DNA of 64,000 nucleotides from Lentisphaeria bacterium (GCA_900768515.1 CAAGDG010000093.1:19888-83887), one strand, 5' to 3'. Positions 7,670 to 16,552 are shown, counted from the first letter of the stretch. The notes: generated by a model not told the origin, from the letters alone. Program-made: numbers and translations.

Positions 7670-9349
7670 TCATTCGAGCTCGAAAAGTTTGTCAATCCGC
7701 TCTGCCTGTCGGATCAGGCGGCGGAACTCCTCCTCCGGATAACCGTACCGGGCGTGCAATGCGCTGATGATTCGTTTGCAGCAGCCGGGATCCTCCAGCT
7801 CCACGGTTTCGACCGATCCGTCCGCAAACAGTACATTGAAGGCGTCGCGGTGGTTGTATGGCCAGTCGATCACCACCGGAATCCGGGAATCTTTCTCGAA
7901 TTTCGCTCCTTCCAGATAGAGGTAGGAAAGATTTTCATAGGAAAGGTGTGCGGCATCCGGCGCGGGCTGGTCCTCCGCGGCGTCGGGGCAGATCAGCAGA
8001 TCCGGCTTGAAGTAGCCGGAGGAGAGCAGCTCCCGGAATCCGTCGATATCCGGCTGCTGCGGATAATTGCCGTTGTGAAACTCCGCATAGTGGCGGAGGG
8101 CGCGGCCGATCTCTTCCAGCTGGTCGCGGCATTCCGCCCGGTGTTCGGGGGGAGCGGCCGGTTCCGCAGAGAAGAGGGGGGCCGCGGCTCCCGCAAAGAG
8201 CGCCGCGGGAAGCAGGCTGTCCTCAAAAAATTCGAGTTGTCCGTACTCCCAGTTGGAGCGGCTGACGGCGAGAAACCCGTCCGCCTCCCGGCGGAGAACG
8301 GTGAACTGGACCGGCTTGAGCAGATTGGCATCGAAATCGAATCCGAGTTCTTCCAGATTCCGACCGGCCAGTTTCCCGTAGTTGCTGCCGGTGTAGAAAA
8401 ATCCGATTCCCTCCTCGGGGAGGTTTTGCGCCAGCCGGCGGAATTCCGCGGATTCTCCCAGTTTTTTCCGTCCTTCCTGCGGTGCGCAAAGACGTTCGCT
8501 GGAGCCGTTCAGCCGGTCTCCGCTGCGGGTGAAAAACGGAGCGAGGCGGAACGGGGTTTCGCGCAGGGTCGGAAACTCAATCTGCTGTGTTTCCGTCCGT
8601 GCGCCGGGGAGGGGCGCCGCGAGCGCGGCGAGCAGCGCGAACAGCCGTCCTTCCCGGTCCGGGATTGAGAAGGCGAACTGCGTTTCCCCCTGCGGCCCGG
8701 CGCAGAGCAGAAAGCGCCAGCGGCCACCGGTCCCTTCAAGAAGTTTCCGGAGATTTTCCACCCCGCCGAAAAGTCCCAGCGCATTGTCGAGGCTGCCGCG
8801 GAGGCTCTCCGCACTGGTCAGAATACGGAATGCGATTTCAGGGTGAAATTCAAAGCAGGCGGCCGCGATGGTATTGCCGGGGAGATTCTCCAGTTCGCTT
8901 TTCGGCACCGGATTGCCGCTGCCGAAGAGCCGCCACAGAAAGCCTTCGGAGTTTCGGGAGACCGCCAGAAACGAGCGGTTGTCGAAGAAACGCGAACCGT
9001 TTCCGCAGGGGACGGAGCTGGAACCGATCCCCTCGATCTCCGCGACTCCTGCGAGGTGTACGACCAGCTCGCCGAAGGTCAGCAGTCTCAGATACCGCGT
9101 CTTGGTTTCTTCCGGCAATTTCGAATGACGAAGCGCGTGGCCGGTTGCCCGCGCGATGCGGCGCATTTGAAGAAACAGGGGGTCCGGCGTGGCGATCCGG
9201 TAGTAGCTGCCCCCGGACTGCAGCCGGGCGGCGATCCGGTCGAATTCGGCATCCGGTGCGGAATCCGGAGATTCGCCGGGCTGTCGGCAGAGGCAGCCGG
9301 TCAGAAGGAGCGCCGCCAGAAGCGCCGCCGTAAGAATCGTTTTTCTCAT
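7670..9349 (-). CDS. Large lipoprotein with C-terminal H-X9-DG motif
   Basis: This 559-residue protein starts with a signal peptide ending in a lipobox (LLTGC at about residues 15-19), so it is probably anchored to a membrane facing the periplasm. The C-terminal region contains an H-X9-DG signature (H, nine residues, then DGSVE), known from the pilin-like DUF1559/prepilin proteins common in Planctomycetes and Lentisphaerae. It lacks the N-terminal pilin helix. Segment RRYAEFHNGNYPQ-like residues near 420-440 (LRHYAEFHNGNYPQ) also match that family. The central 350 residues are not recognised. It heads the operon with the HTH gene and hisF. Confidence 0.7.
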   Translation of the reverse strand: MRKTILTAALLAALLLTGCLCRQPGESPDSAPDAEFDRIAARLQSGGSYYRIATPDPLFLQMRRIARATGHALRHSKLPEETKTRYLRLLTFGELVVHLAGVAEIEGIGSSSVPCGNGSRFFDNRSFLAVSRNSEGFLWRLFGSGNPVPKSELENLPGNTIAAACFEFHPEIAFRILTSAESLRGSLDNALGLFGGVENLRKLLEGTGGRWRFLLCAGPQGETQFAFSIPDREGRLFALLAALAAPLPGARTETQQIEFPTLRETPFRLAPFFTRSGDRLNGSSERLCAPQEGRKKLGESAEFRRLAQNLPEEGIGFFYTGSNYGKLAGRNLEELGFDFDANLLKPVQFTVLRREADGFLAVSRSNWEYGQLEFFEDSLLPAALFAGAAAPLFSAEPAAPPEHRAECRDQLEEIGRALRHYAEFHNGNYPQQPDIDGFRELLSSGYFKPDLLICPDAAEDQPAPDAAHLSYENLSYLYLEGAKFEKDSRIPVVIDWPYNHRDAFNVLFADGSVETVELEDPGCCKRIISALHARYGYPEEEFRRLIRQAERIDKLFELE

Positions 9350-9399
9350 GCGAACCGTCGAGACCCCGTTAGATGTGCAAACCGTTTATTCCGCTATGA

Positions 9400-9428
9400 A
9401 ATATAAAGTCGATTGGGAGAAAAGGCAA
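9400..9428 (-). promoter_or_regulatory. Predicted promoter of lipoprotein-HTH-hisF operon
   Basis: The leftward strand has TTGCCT (9423-9428), a 17-nt spacer and TATATT (9400-9405), about 50 nt upstream of the 9349 start. Confidence 0.6.
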
Positions 9429-9446
9429 ATCGGAAACCTCTTTTTT

Positions 9447-10148
9447 TCACGATTCCGGGAGGAAGCGGCCGCTCTCGAGAAAGCGCAGGAGCGCTTCCCG
9501 GACCTCGGGATGTTCCATGATGAACGTGTGACCGGAGCGGACCGTCAGATGATCGCGTTCCCCGGGCAGGTGGGTGGAGTCCACCGAGACCCGGCGGTCG
9601 TGGTCGCCGGCGATCACGCCGACTTCAATTTCATCCGGGACCGGGAGCGTGTGGACCGCGGCGTCGGCGCGGCTCGAAAGATCGTCCAGCGGCCGGATCA
9701 GCCATTTCGACGGCGGGAAGCGGCGGACCCAGGCTTCGGCGTCGTCCGAGCCGCGATTGGGAGGCGCGAGCATGACCACCCGGCCGATCCGGTCCAGTTC
9801 GCCATTGCCGCGCAGCTCTTCTGCGGCGACCCGGAACAGCAGTCCGCCCATGCTGTGGGTCACGATGTCGACCGGTTCCCGGGGAAGGGTGCGCAGAAAA
9901 TCGGCCAGATCCCGTCCGTGCTGTACCACCGTCGCCCGCGTGGTGGGGTAGTCGTAGAGGATGACCGTGCGTCCTGCCCGGTTCAGGAAGCGCGCCAGAC
10001 CGCGCAGATTGACGCCGCGGTGAAGCAGTCCGTGGACCAGAACCACCGGCCGCCCCGCCTCCGGTTTCCCGGGAAACCGGGCGATGTGCCGCCCCCCGGT
10101 CAGGCAGGCGAAAAGGGTCGGCAGCATGGAATTTCGCGCGTTTGTCAT
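9447..10148 (-). CDS. Alpha/beta-hydrolase (lipase/esterase-like)
   Basis: This is a 233-residue alpha/beta-hydrolase. It has an oxyanion-hole type HG motif (VVLVHGLLHRG, about residues 35-45), the nucleophile elbow THSMGG (Ser at about 98), and a late histidine (SGHTFIMEHP) suitable as catalytic base. An aspartate for the triad could be in GDHDRRVS. The profile matches the triacylglycerol lipase/PGAP1-like group. There is no signal peptide, so it may be cytosolic. The substrate is unknown. It is monocistronic and divergent from the FmdB-rsmA pair. Confidence 0.8.
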   Translation of the reverse strand: MTNARNSMLPTLFACLTGGRHIARFPGKPEAGRPVVLVHGLLHRGVNLRGLARFLNRAGRTVILYDYPTTRATVVQHGRDLADFLRTLPREPVDIVTHSMGGLLFRVAAEELRGNGELDRIGRVVMLAPPNRGSDDAEAWVRRFPPSKWLIRPLDDLSSRADAAVHTLPVPDEIEVGVIAGDHDRRVSVDSTHLPGERDHLTVRSGHTFIMEHPEVREALLRFLESGRFLPES

Positions 10149-10167
10149 GGAGTAAAGTCTACACGGA

Positions 10168-10200
10168 AAACCGGAAAAATCAAGCTCCTTTTTCCGGTTT
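10168..10200. repeat. 12-bp perfect inverted repeat between divergent genes
   Basis: Arms at 10168-10179 and 10189-10200 (AAACCGGAAAAA and its complement) flank a 9-nt spacer. It lies 20 nt from the lipase start and about 80 nt before the FmdB gene, so it could be an operator or a leader hairpin. No T tract follows. Confidence 0.5.
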
Positions 10201-10280
10201 GAAGTGGAAAAAACGGAAGAAAGAGTGTAAATTCTGCTTCGTATTACAGGAAATCATTCTTGAAATCCGGGAGAACAATC

Positions 10281-10523
10281 ATGCCGATTTTCCGTTATCA
10301 CTGCAATGCGTGCGGCCGGGAGCTGGAACTTCTGGTCGCAAGGTTCGACTCCCCGGCGGAGTGTCCGCTGTGCGGTTCCTCCGACCTGGAAAAACTTCCG
10401 AGCGTCTTCTCGGCGGTCTCCCCGCGCGGTCCGGCGGGTTGCGCGGCCCGCGGCGATTGTCCGGCTGCCGGCTCCCATCAGTGCGGCGGAGGCTGTTCCT
10501 GCGGCTGCGGACACAGGCACTGA
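10281..10523 (+). CDS. FmdB-type zinc-ribbon protein
   Basis: This is an 80-residue protein. The N-terminal FmdB/Zn-ribbon domain begins MPIFRYHC and has two cysteine pairs (CNAC and CPLCG), which should bind one zinc. The tail is rich in Cys, Gly and His (CGGGCSCGCGHRH) and may bind a second metal. The start at 10281 has GGGAG at the right distance. An in-frame ATG at 10260 is less likely. The family is often called a putative regulatory protein, but its role is unproven. rsmA follows after 3 nt, so the two are co-translated. Confidence 0.85.
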   Translation: MPIFRYHCNACGRELELLVARFDSPAECPLCGSSDLEKLPSVFSAVSPRGPAGCAARGDCPAAGSHQCGGGCSCGCGHRH

Positions 10524-10526
10524 CCG

Positions 10527-11357
10527 ATGAACAAGCAGCAGCTTCTGGCGGCGCTCGAATCGATCGGTATGCGCCCCGGCCGGGGACTCGGCCAGAATTT
10601 TCTGCTCGACGGAAACCTGCTCGACAGCATCGTCCGGCTGGGCGCTCCCGGCAGGGGCGAGGTGATTCTGGAGGTCGGGCCGGGGTTCGGCGCACTGACG
10701 CGCCGGCTTCTGGATTCCGGAGCCGAGGTGCACGCGGTTGAATTCGACCATCGCATCGCGGAGTATCTCCGCCGCAACCTGGTGCACGAACGCTTCTTTC
10801 TGACCGAGGACGACGCCTGCCGGGTCGATTATCTGAAGATTCTGCCGCCGGGGCGTCCCTTCCGCGCCATCGCGAATCTGCCCTATTCGATCAGTACGAT
10901 TTTCATCGCCAGAATGCTCGATCTGCCCACTCCGCCGGAATCGATGCTCTTCATGTTGCAGCGGGAGATGGGGGAACGTCTTGCGGCTGTCCCCGGCAGC
11001 AAGGCGTACGGTGCACTTTCGGTGCGGACCCAGCTCCGGTACCGGGTCCGGATCGAGAAGATTGTGCCGCCGGAGGTGTTCTTTCCGCCGCCGGAGGTGG
11101 ATTCCGCGATCGTCTCTTTTGTCCGTGATGACCGTTTTGACGCCGAACCCGAACTCTGCCGGCTGCTGCCCGGCGTGGTAAAAACCGCGTTCGCACAGCG
11201 GCGCAAGCAGCTTGGCAAGGTGCTCGGTCAGAACTACGGGAAGGAGAAGGCGCTTGCTGCGCTCGAGGCGGTCGGCCTGCCGCCGGAGATCCGTCCCGAC
11301 CGGCTCTCCGTTGAGAACTACGCGGAGCTGACCCGGCGGCTCTTCGACCTTCCGTAA
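10527..11357 (+). CDS. rsmA: 16S rRNA (adenine1518/1519-N6)-dimethyltransferase
   Basis: RsmA/KsgA dimethylates two adjacent adenines in the 3'-terminal hairpin of 16S rRNA during small-subunit maturation. The 276-residue protein has the family start motif LGQNFL (21-26), the SAM-binding motif EVGPGFGALT (49-58) and the catalytic NLPY (117-120). Its length is normal. It runs convergent to the 748-residue gene with only 9 nt between stops. Confidence 0.97.
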   Translation: MNKQQLLAALESIGMRPGRGLGQNFLLDGNLLDSIVRLGAPGRGEVILEVGPGFGALTRRLLDSGAEVHAVEFDHRIAEYLRRNLVHERFFLTEDDACRVDYLKILPPGRPFRAIANLPYSISTIFIARMLDLPTPPESMLFMLQREMGERLAAVPGSKAYGALSVRTQLRYRVRIEKIVPPEVFFPPPEVDSAIVSFVRDDRFDAEPELCRLLPGVVKTAFAQRRKQLGKVLGQNYGKEKALAALEAVGLPPEIRPDRLSVENYAELTRRLFDLP

Positions 11358-11366
11358 AGCCGTGTT

Positions 11367-13613
11367 TCAGGCGGAGACGGTCGGGGCGCCTGCGGGCGCG
11401 GCTGTCGCGGGGGCGGTTGAATGCGGCGCCGCCGGTTCCGGCTTTTCGATTTTCGTCTCCGACGGGCGTTTGTGGAACCAGACCCGGTACCCCCAGTAGC
11501 CGGCGCCTCCGAGCAGCGCGGCGGCGATCAGGATCAGAATCCAGTTCCGCAGCGTGTGCCGCTTCGGAGGATGGAAGAGATCGATGATGTCCGACTTGAT
11601 CAGGAACGAGCGGGGAAGTTTCGGGCGGAAGGTGAAGATCGCCCCCATCGGCCGCGACAGCCGCATCGGCCGGTTGACCGCGCAGCCGTTGGCTTCCAGG
11701 AGCCGCGCCATGCTGCGCCGGTAGAGTTTGACCAGTGAGATGATCACCACCGGCCCTCCGAAGATCAGAATGATGCCGAGCAGAACCGCGAGGATGTTCC
11801 AGATCGAGATGTTCTGCAGGGATTTGACGATGAACGCGACCGAACTGCCGATTGCCGCGATGCCGATGCCGCCGCTCATCAGCAGCATCGATCCGGAGAG
11901 GGGGGCCGCGGCCGGTTTGGGCGCTGTATTGGGAACGACGCCGGGCAGGGGGGCGGCGGCCAGACTCTGTTCCAGCGCCTTCTGTGCTTCATTGCTGCGG
12001 GCGGAGAGGAGCTTGTCCGCCTGCTTCCCGAGGAACTCTCCAAAACGGTAGAACGGCTGGCGGAGCGCTTCGGAAATCGAAACCGGCTGCTGGATGAAAT
12101 CGACCACCTTGGCGTCCCAGATGTCGCCGTCGGCGCCGAAGAACACCCCGCGTTTCCCGATGAAGAGGTTGCGCATGTTTCCGGAGGTGATCGCGACCGC
12201 GAGGAGTTGTTTGCGCAGTTTGTCCGGCTGTCCGGTGGAGACTTCGACATAGGCGACGCAGATGTTGCTCTGGGTGGTGATGGTCTTGTGTTCCGCCTGG
12301 TTTTTCACCGGCATGGTCAGGGTGAAGTGGCGTCCGTCCATGACCAGCTTTCCCCATTGCAGCATCGAAGGACCGGCCGGGTTGAAGAGTTCGCGCAGGT
12401 TCGCGTAGTTGTTCAGAAACTGGATCAGATAACGCTGGAAAAGCGCCAGTTTCAACAGATCGTTGCAACACTGGAGCTGGTTGGCAACGGCGAGATCTTC
12501 CTCCATCAGCTGGAAGAGGCGCTCGAACTGGTCGCCGTTCTGTTCCGCCTCCAGGGTTTCGCGGGGAATCGCGTCGAAAGCGGCCGCCGGTTTCCGGGCG
12601 TTCCAGTCGAGGTAGGGCGCGACCTGTGCCTTGAGCTCATTCCAGCCGTCGAGGGTGAGCGCGCCCTCTTCCAGTTTGGCCGCGACCGGTTTCAGTGCCG
12701 CAAAATCACGCAGGGCGTCGGAGAGGCGCGGATTCAGGGGGGCCTTGAAATCGAGCCGGCAGGCGGCGTCGGGAATCGCCGCCGGCGCATTTTCCAGGAA
12801 GGAGCCGATGCTTTCGGGGGAGAAGGGGTTCGCCGTCGCCTCCTCCCGGCAGAGCTGCGGCCGGACTCCGCAGAAACGGAGCGTCTCCGAGGCGAGGAAA
12901 TAACGGTCGATCTCTTCCCGGAGCCGGGCGACGGCGTCGGCGCAGGCGGCGGTTTCGCCGCCGAAGGGGAGGTGTTTTTCCGGCGCCTCTTCTGTTTCGC
13001 GGAGCCAGGAGAGGCACTCCGCGGAGAGGGTGCGGTACTTCTCCAGGCCGTCGCGGTCGATGCCGTCCAGGCCGGAGAGGTCCCGGACCGGGGCGGCGAC
13101 CGTCATCGCGTTCCGGGCGAGCGCGGCCAGTTCGGGATCTTCGATCGACTCCGGAGGGAGGACGCCGTCGCCGTTGCGCAGGGCGCAGCCGATGATTTCG
13201 CGTTCGTTGGTGATCTGATCGATGGAGATCTCCGGACAATCGGGCGTCCCCAGGTTGTCGAGAATCAGCTGGGCGGCGGCGCGGAGATTGGCGGCGCCGT
13301 CGGCGATGGCGTCGAGTTCGAGCCGGTCGGAACCGGCTTCGAGCCGGTCGAATTTCCGCAGCCGCTCCAGTATCCAGGCGATGGCGCGACGGACCTCGTC
13401 GGTGCGGATCATTTCGTTGTCGTCGTCGTCGATGAATTCGAGAAAACGGCGGTCGGTGCGGTAGGCGTTGATGTCGATGCTGGTCAGCGCCCACTGCGCC
13501 TCGTCGAGATCGAGCAGAGAGCGCAGATCGGCTTCGCTGCTGATGTTCAACTGATAGGATCCCCCGACCCGTCGGAAACGCATTCCCGGAGGATTCCGGT
13601 CCGGCTGCTGCAT
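11367..13613 (-). CDS. Unknown membrane-anchored protein with EF-hand-like loop
   Basis: This 748-residue protein is not recognised. Near residue 60 it contains an EF-hand-like calcium loop DDDDNEMIRTDE, with Asp at loop positions 1 and 3, Asn at 5 and Glu at 12, but Glu rather than Gly at position 6. The first 550 residues have no membrane segment. The C-terminal part has two adjacent hydrophobic helices (about 570-625), a soluble linker, and a third helix (about 692-713) before a Pro/Ala-rich tail. GGGAGAG precedes the ATG. The topology suggests a large cytosolic domain tethered to the membrane. Confidence 0.75.
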   Translation of the reverse strand: MQQPDRNPPGMRFRRVGGSYQLNISSEADLRSLLDLDEAQWALTSIDINAYRTDRRFLEFIDDDDNEMIRTDEVRRAIAWILERLRKFDRLEAGSDRLELDAIADGAANLRAAAQLILDNLGTPDCPEISIDQITNEREIIGCALRNGDGVLPPESIEDPELAALARNAMTVAAPVRDLSGLDGIDRDGLEKYRTLSAECLSWLRETEEAPEKHLPFGGETAACADAVARLREEIDRYFLASETLRFCGVRPQLCREEATANPFSPESIGSFLENAPAAIPDAACRLDFKAPLNPRLSDALRDFAALKPVAAKLEEGALTLDGWNELKAQVAPYLDWNARKPAAAFDAIPRETLEAEQNGDQFERLFQLMEEDLAVANQLQCCNDLLKLALFQRYLIQFLNNYANLRELFNPAGPSMLQWGKLVMDGRHFTLTMPVKNQAEHKTITTQSNICVAYVEVSTGQPDKLRKQLLAVAITSGNMRNLFIGKRGVFFGADGDIWDAKVVDFIQQPVSISEALRQPFYRFGEFLGKQADKLLSARSNEAQKALEQSLAAAPLPGVVPNTAPKPAAAPLSGSMLLMSGGIGIAAIGSSVAFIVKSLQNISIWNILAVLLGIILIFGGPVVIISLVKLYRRSMARLLEANGCAVNRPMRLSRPMGAIFTFRPKLPRSFLIKSDIIDLFHPPKRHTLRNWILILIAAALLGGAGYWGYRVWFHKRPSETKIEKPEPAAPHSTAPATAAPAGAPTVSA

Positions 13614-13752
13614 GGTTCTCTCCCTTCTGCGATGTTTGACGTTTCAAAAATAATATACGACTGCGGTGGGAAAAAAACAGCTGGTCCGCCGTCGTTTTCT
13701 GAAAAAAACGGAATCTTTTCCGGATTTGATGCTTTTTTTCCGGGAACGGTGT

Positions 13753-13781
13753 TTGAAAAAGCGGCGGTCCATCGGTACATT
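13753..13781 (+). promoter_or_regulatory. Predicted promoter of TSCPD gene
   Basis: TTGAAA (13753-13758), a 17-nt spacer and TACATT (13776-13781) lie about 115 nt before the TSCPD start. The rest of 13614-13899 shows no gene. Confidence 0.5.
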
Positions 13782-13899
13782 GAACCGGTGCCGCACTGAT
13801 GTGACACGGAGGAGAACCGGAGCCGCCGGTTTCCCCGGTGCGGAATGTGCTCCTCCGCCGGGCGGATCGGGAGCTGTGAATGAGAAAGGTTGGGGTGTT

Positions 13900-14166
13900 A
13901 TGGTATATCGTTTTCGAACCGACGGCCGGGTATGCAGCCGGGGCATTGAAATTGAGATCGGCGAGGATGGACGGATCCGCCGGGTGGAGTTCGCCGGAGG
14001 ATGTCCCGGCAACCTCGCCGGAATCGGCCGACTGGTCGCCGGAATGACGCCGGACGAGGTGATCGACCGACTCTCCGGCGTCACCTGCGGCGGCAAACCC
14101 ACCTCCTGTCCGGACCAGCTCGCCACCGCGCTGAAGGCGATTCAGGAGAAGCGGAACGCCGGTTGA
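13900..14166 (+). CDS. TSCPD domain protein (TIGR03905 type)
   Basis: This is an 88-residue protein that is essentially one TSCPD domain. Conserved points are VCSRGIEIEI, the GGCPGNLAGI segment, and the eponymous PTSCPDQLA near the C-terminus. Three conserved cysteines (VCS, GGCPGN, TSCPD) plus one in VTCGG suggest metal or nucleotide binding. The same domain occurs at the C-terminus of some class II ribonucleotide reductases, but the standalone form has no settled function. The start at 13900 is preceded by AAAGGTTGGGG. An in-frame GTG at 13876 is an alternative. Confidence 0.85.
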   Translation: MVYRFRTDGRVCSRGIEIEIGEDGRIRRVEFAGGCPGNLAGIGRLVAGMTPDEVIDRLSGVTCGGKPTSCPDQLATALKAIQEKRNAG

Positions 14167-14192
14167 GCGGAACAGCTTCTCTCCGGCGTTCC
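14153..14192. terminator. Inverted repeat between convergent genes, possible bidirectional terminator
   Basis: Ten-base arms GGAACGCCGG (14153-14162) and CCGGCGTTCC (14183-14192) span the gap between two convergent stops. No strong T tract is seen. Confidence 0.4.
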
Positions 14193-14200
14193 GGCGGAGG

Positions 14201-15019
14201 TCAGCCGTTCCGTCCCGGGCGTTGAAATTCGCAGGGAACTCCGGTCTGGCAGAGGGCGCAGCCGATGGCGCGGTCGAGCCAGCCGTAGTTTTTTTCCCGT
14301 TCCGGAGAGATGTTTTCGACGCAGTAGCGGGCACAGCCGGGTTTGTCCCGATCGGCGAACTCCTTTCCGATCGCGTGGCCCGGGCAGCGGCGAATGCAGG
14401 CCCCGCAGCGGATGCACCAGGCGAAGGGATCATCTCCGTAGGGGCGGACATCGGCCGGAATCCGCAGCGACGTCACCACCGAACCGAGACGCATTGCCAC
14501 ACCGTGTTCGGTGATCAGTCCTGCAGAGAGACCGAAGGTGCCGGCGCCGGCCACGAAGGCGACGTGGCGTTCCGACCAGCTCGATGTGAAATGCCTGGTG
14601 TCCCACCCCGGCGGCGGATAGATCTCCTTCTGCTCCAGATGGGGCGCGACGGCCGGATACCCGGCGCGAGTCAGAAGTGCGGCCATCTGGCGGCGGATCT
14701 CCTCGTTGAGGATTTCGCCGAAGCTGCGCACTGCGGCCCACTCCACGGAGGGGCGTTTTGTCTCCTTCCGGTTCGAGAGTCGGGCCTCGGCGTTGACCGG
14801 AAGGACCCAGACCACGACCGAGGCGGCTTTCGCATTGGGAAATTTTCGTGCCAGCACCTCCTGCGGGGTCCAGTGCTGCGGTCCAATCACGGTTTTAAAG
14901 CGTTCGAAGAACGGATCTTCCGCGGCAGCTACCTTCAGCTGCGGCGGTTCGAAGAAACGGTCCGCGCCGGTGTGGCGGTAGAGATTGGCGAGCATGGATT
15001 CCAGGTCCTGACGATTCAT
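14201..15019 (-). CDS. 2x[4Fe-4S] ferredoxin-like protein, epoxyqueuosine-reductase-related
   Basis: This is a 272-residue cytosolic protein. The C-terminal third has cluster motifs CIRCGACIRRCP and, further on, CARYC plus CALCQTGVPC, as in the COG1600 family that includes QueG. The middle has GAGTFGLSAGLIT followed by GSVVTSL, matching the QueG-like cobalamin/Fe-S domain. It lacks the HEAT-repeat tail of full QueG and its N-terminus differs. I therefore call it a QueG-related reductase and not QueG. The start at 15019 follows AAAGGATT. It lies downstream of glyQS with a hairpin between. Confidence 0.75.
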   Translation of the reverse strand: MNRQDLESMLANLYRHTGADRFFEPPQLKVAAAEDPFFERFKTVIGPQHWTPQEVLARKFPNAKAASVVVWVLPVNAEARLSNRKETKRPSVEWAAVRSFGEILNEEIRRQMAALLTRAGYPAVAPHLEQKEIYPPPGWDTRHFTSSWSERHVAFVAGAGTFGLSAGLITEHGVAMRLGSVVTSLRIPADVRPYGDDPFAWCIRCGACIRRCPGHAIGKEFADRDKPGCARYCVENISPEREKNYGWLDRAIGCALCQTGVPCEFQRPGRNG

Positions 15020-15055
15020 CTCACAATCCTTTCTCTTCAATTCTCTCCAATAACG

Positions 15056-15080
15056 AAAAGGGCCCGTCCCCGCGGACGGG
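15056..15080 (-). terminator. Probable terminator after glyQS
   Basis: A 7-bp stem (15063-15069 with 15074-15080) has a 4-nt loop. Read leftward it is followed by CCCTTTTCG. It sits between the glyQS stop and the next start. Confidence 0.5.
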
Positions 15081-15108
15081 AAACGGACCCGGTTTCGCAC
15101 TTTTCCGG

Positions 15109-16446
15109 TCAGGCGTTGATCGCCTTTTCCAGATAGTCGCGCAGAACGGTCACATTCACGCGCTCCTGCTTCATGGTGTCGCGGTCGCGGACGGTGACCG
15201 CGTTGTCGTTGACCGAATCGAAGTCGAAGGTCACGCAGAAGGGGGTGCCGATCTCGTCCTGACGACGGTAGCGTTTGCCGATGCTGCCGGTTTCGTCGTA
15301 TTCGGCCCTGAAGTAGCGGTCGATCTCTTTGTAGAGATTGTAGGCCTGCTCCTTGAGCTTCTTGGACTGCGGCAGCACCGCAACCTGGATCGGCGCGACC
15401 AGCGGCGGCAGGTGCAGCACGATCCGGGTGTCCTCGTCCATGCCGGCCTTGGCGGTGGCGGCCTTCTCCTCGTCGTAGGCGCGGCAGAGGAGCGCGAGCA
15501 TGGTGCGGTCGAGTCCGACACTGGTTTCAATTACGGTGGGCATCAGTTTGCGGCCGTTGTCGTGGTCCATGTACTGGAGGTCCTCGCCGGAGAATTCGCT
15601 GTGGCGCGAGAGGTCCCAGGTGCCGCGGTGGTGGACTCCTTCGAGCTCGCCCCAGCCGAACGGGAACTTGACCTCGATGTCGATCGCCGCCTTCGCGTAG
15701 TGGGCGAGTTTCTCGTGGACGTAGATGCGGAAGAAGTCGTCGGAGAATTTGAGTTTCTCACGGTAGTATTTGATCCGCTGCTGCTTCCAGTATTCGAACC
15801 ACTCCATGCCCTCCTCGCCGTCGCAGAAGAACTCCATCTCCATCTGGGTGAATTCGCGGCTGCGGAAGGTGAAGTTGCGCGGATTGATCTCGTTCCGGAA
15901 CGCCTTGCCGATCTGGGCGATGCCGAAGGGGAGCTTCTGCCGGGTGGCGACCCGGACACTGTGGAAATCCACGAAGATCGGCTGGCAGGTTTCGGCGCGG
16001 AGCCAGGCGGTGTGCTCCTCGTCGAACACCGGTCCGACGAAGGTCTTCATCATCAGATTGAATTCACGCGGTTCGGTCAAATCCTTGGAACCGCAGTTGG
16101 GGCAGGTGGTCGGATCGGCCATCTGGTCGACCCGGTAGCGGGACTTGCACTGGCGGCAGTCGGTCATGAGGTCGCTGAACTGATCGAGGTGACCTGAGGC
16201 CTTCCAGACCCGGGGGTGGCAGATGATGGTCGAATCGAGTCCTTCGACGTTGTCGCGGGTCTCGACCATCTCGTGCCACCAGAGGTTTTCGATGGCGCGC
16301 TTCATCCGCGAACCGTAGGGGCCGTAATCCCAGAAACCGTTGATGCCGCCGTAGATTTCCGAGCTCGGGAAAATGAACCCGCGCCGCTTGCACAAGCTGA
16401 CGATCTTATCCATCAGCTCCTGATCCTTGACCTCTTCTTCCGCCAT
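15109..16446 (-). CDS. glyQS: Glycyl-tRNA synthetase, alpha2 type
   Basis: This single-chain class II synthetase charges tRNA-Gly. Its 445 residues are typical of the homodimeric bacterial form. The N-terminal CKRRGFIFPSSEIYGG and GFWDYGPYG are diagnostic. Zinc-binding-type cysteine pairs (CRQCKSRY and CPNCGS) occur near 95-120. Class II motif 2 is visible in GKAFRNEINPRN followed by FRSREFTQMEMEFF, and motif 3 in SVGLDRTMLALL. It has a predicted promoter at 16524-16552. Confidence 0.97.
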   Translation of the reverse strand: MAEEEVKDQELMDKIVSLCKRRGFIFPSSEIYGGINGFWDYGPYGSRMKRAIENLWWHEMVETRDNVEGLDSTIICHPRVWKASGHLDQFSDLMTDCRQCKSRYRVDQMADPTTCPNCGSKDLTEPREFNLMMKTFVGPVFDEEHTAWLRAETCQPIFVDFHSVRVATRQKLPFGIAQIGKAFRNEINPRNFTFRSREFTQMEMEFFCDGEEGMEWFEYWKQQRIKYYREKLKFSDDFFRIYVHEKLAHYAKAAIDIEVKFPFGWGELEGVHHRGTWDLSRHSEFSGEDLQYMDHDNGRKLMPTVIETSVGLDRTMLALLCRAYDEEKAATAKAGMDEDTRIVLHLPPLVAPIQVAVLPQSKKLKEQAYNLYKEIDRYFRAEYDETGSIGKRYRRQDEIGTPFCVTFDFDSVNDNAVTVRDRDTMKQERVNVTVLRDYLEKAINA

Positions 16447-16523
16447 GAGTCGATTCCTTAAAATTGAATGTCGCGGCGTCCTCGCCGGATGCCGCGCCCG
16501 GTTGAACGTTCGTTTTTCCTATT

Positions 16524-16552
16524 AATGTATCACGCTTTAGCGGATTTTCCAA
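16524..16552 (-). promoter_or_regulatory. Predicted promoter of glyQS
   Basis: The leftward strand has TTGGAA (16547-16552), a 17-nt spacer and TACATT (16524-16529), about 78 nt before the glyQS start. Confidence 0.5.

Noticed and set aside
12706..14451. 581-codon leftward frame across the 748-residue gene and TSCPD gene
   Set aside because: It is extremely Arg/Ser-rich, a shadow of three real genes in other frames.
14201..15019. A direct call as QueG
   Set aside because: The Fe-S motifs fit COG1600, but the N-terminus and the missing HEAT tail do not support the specific epoxyqueuosine reductase call.
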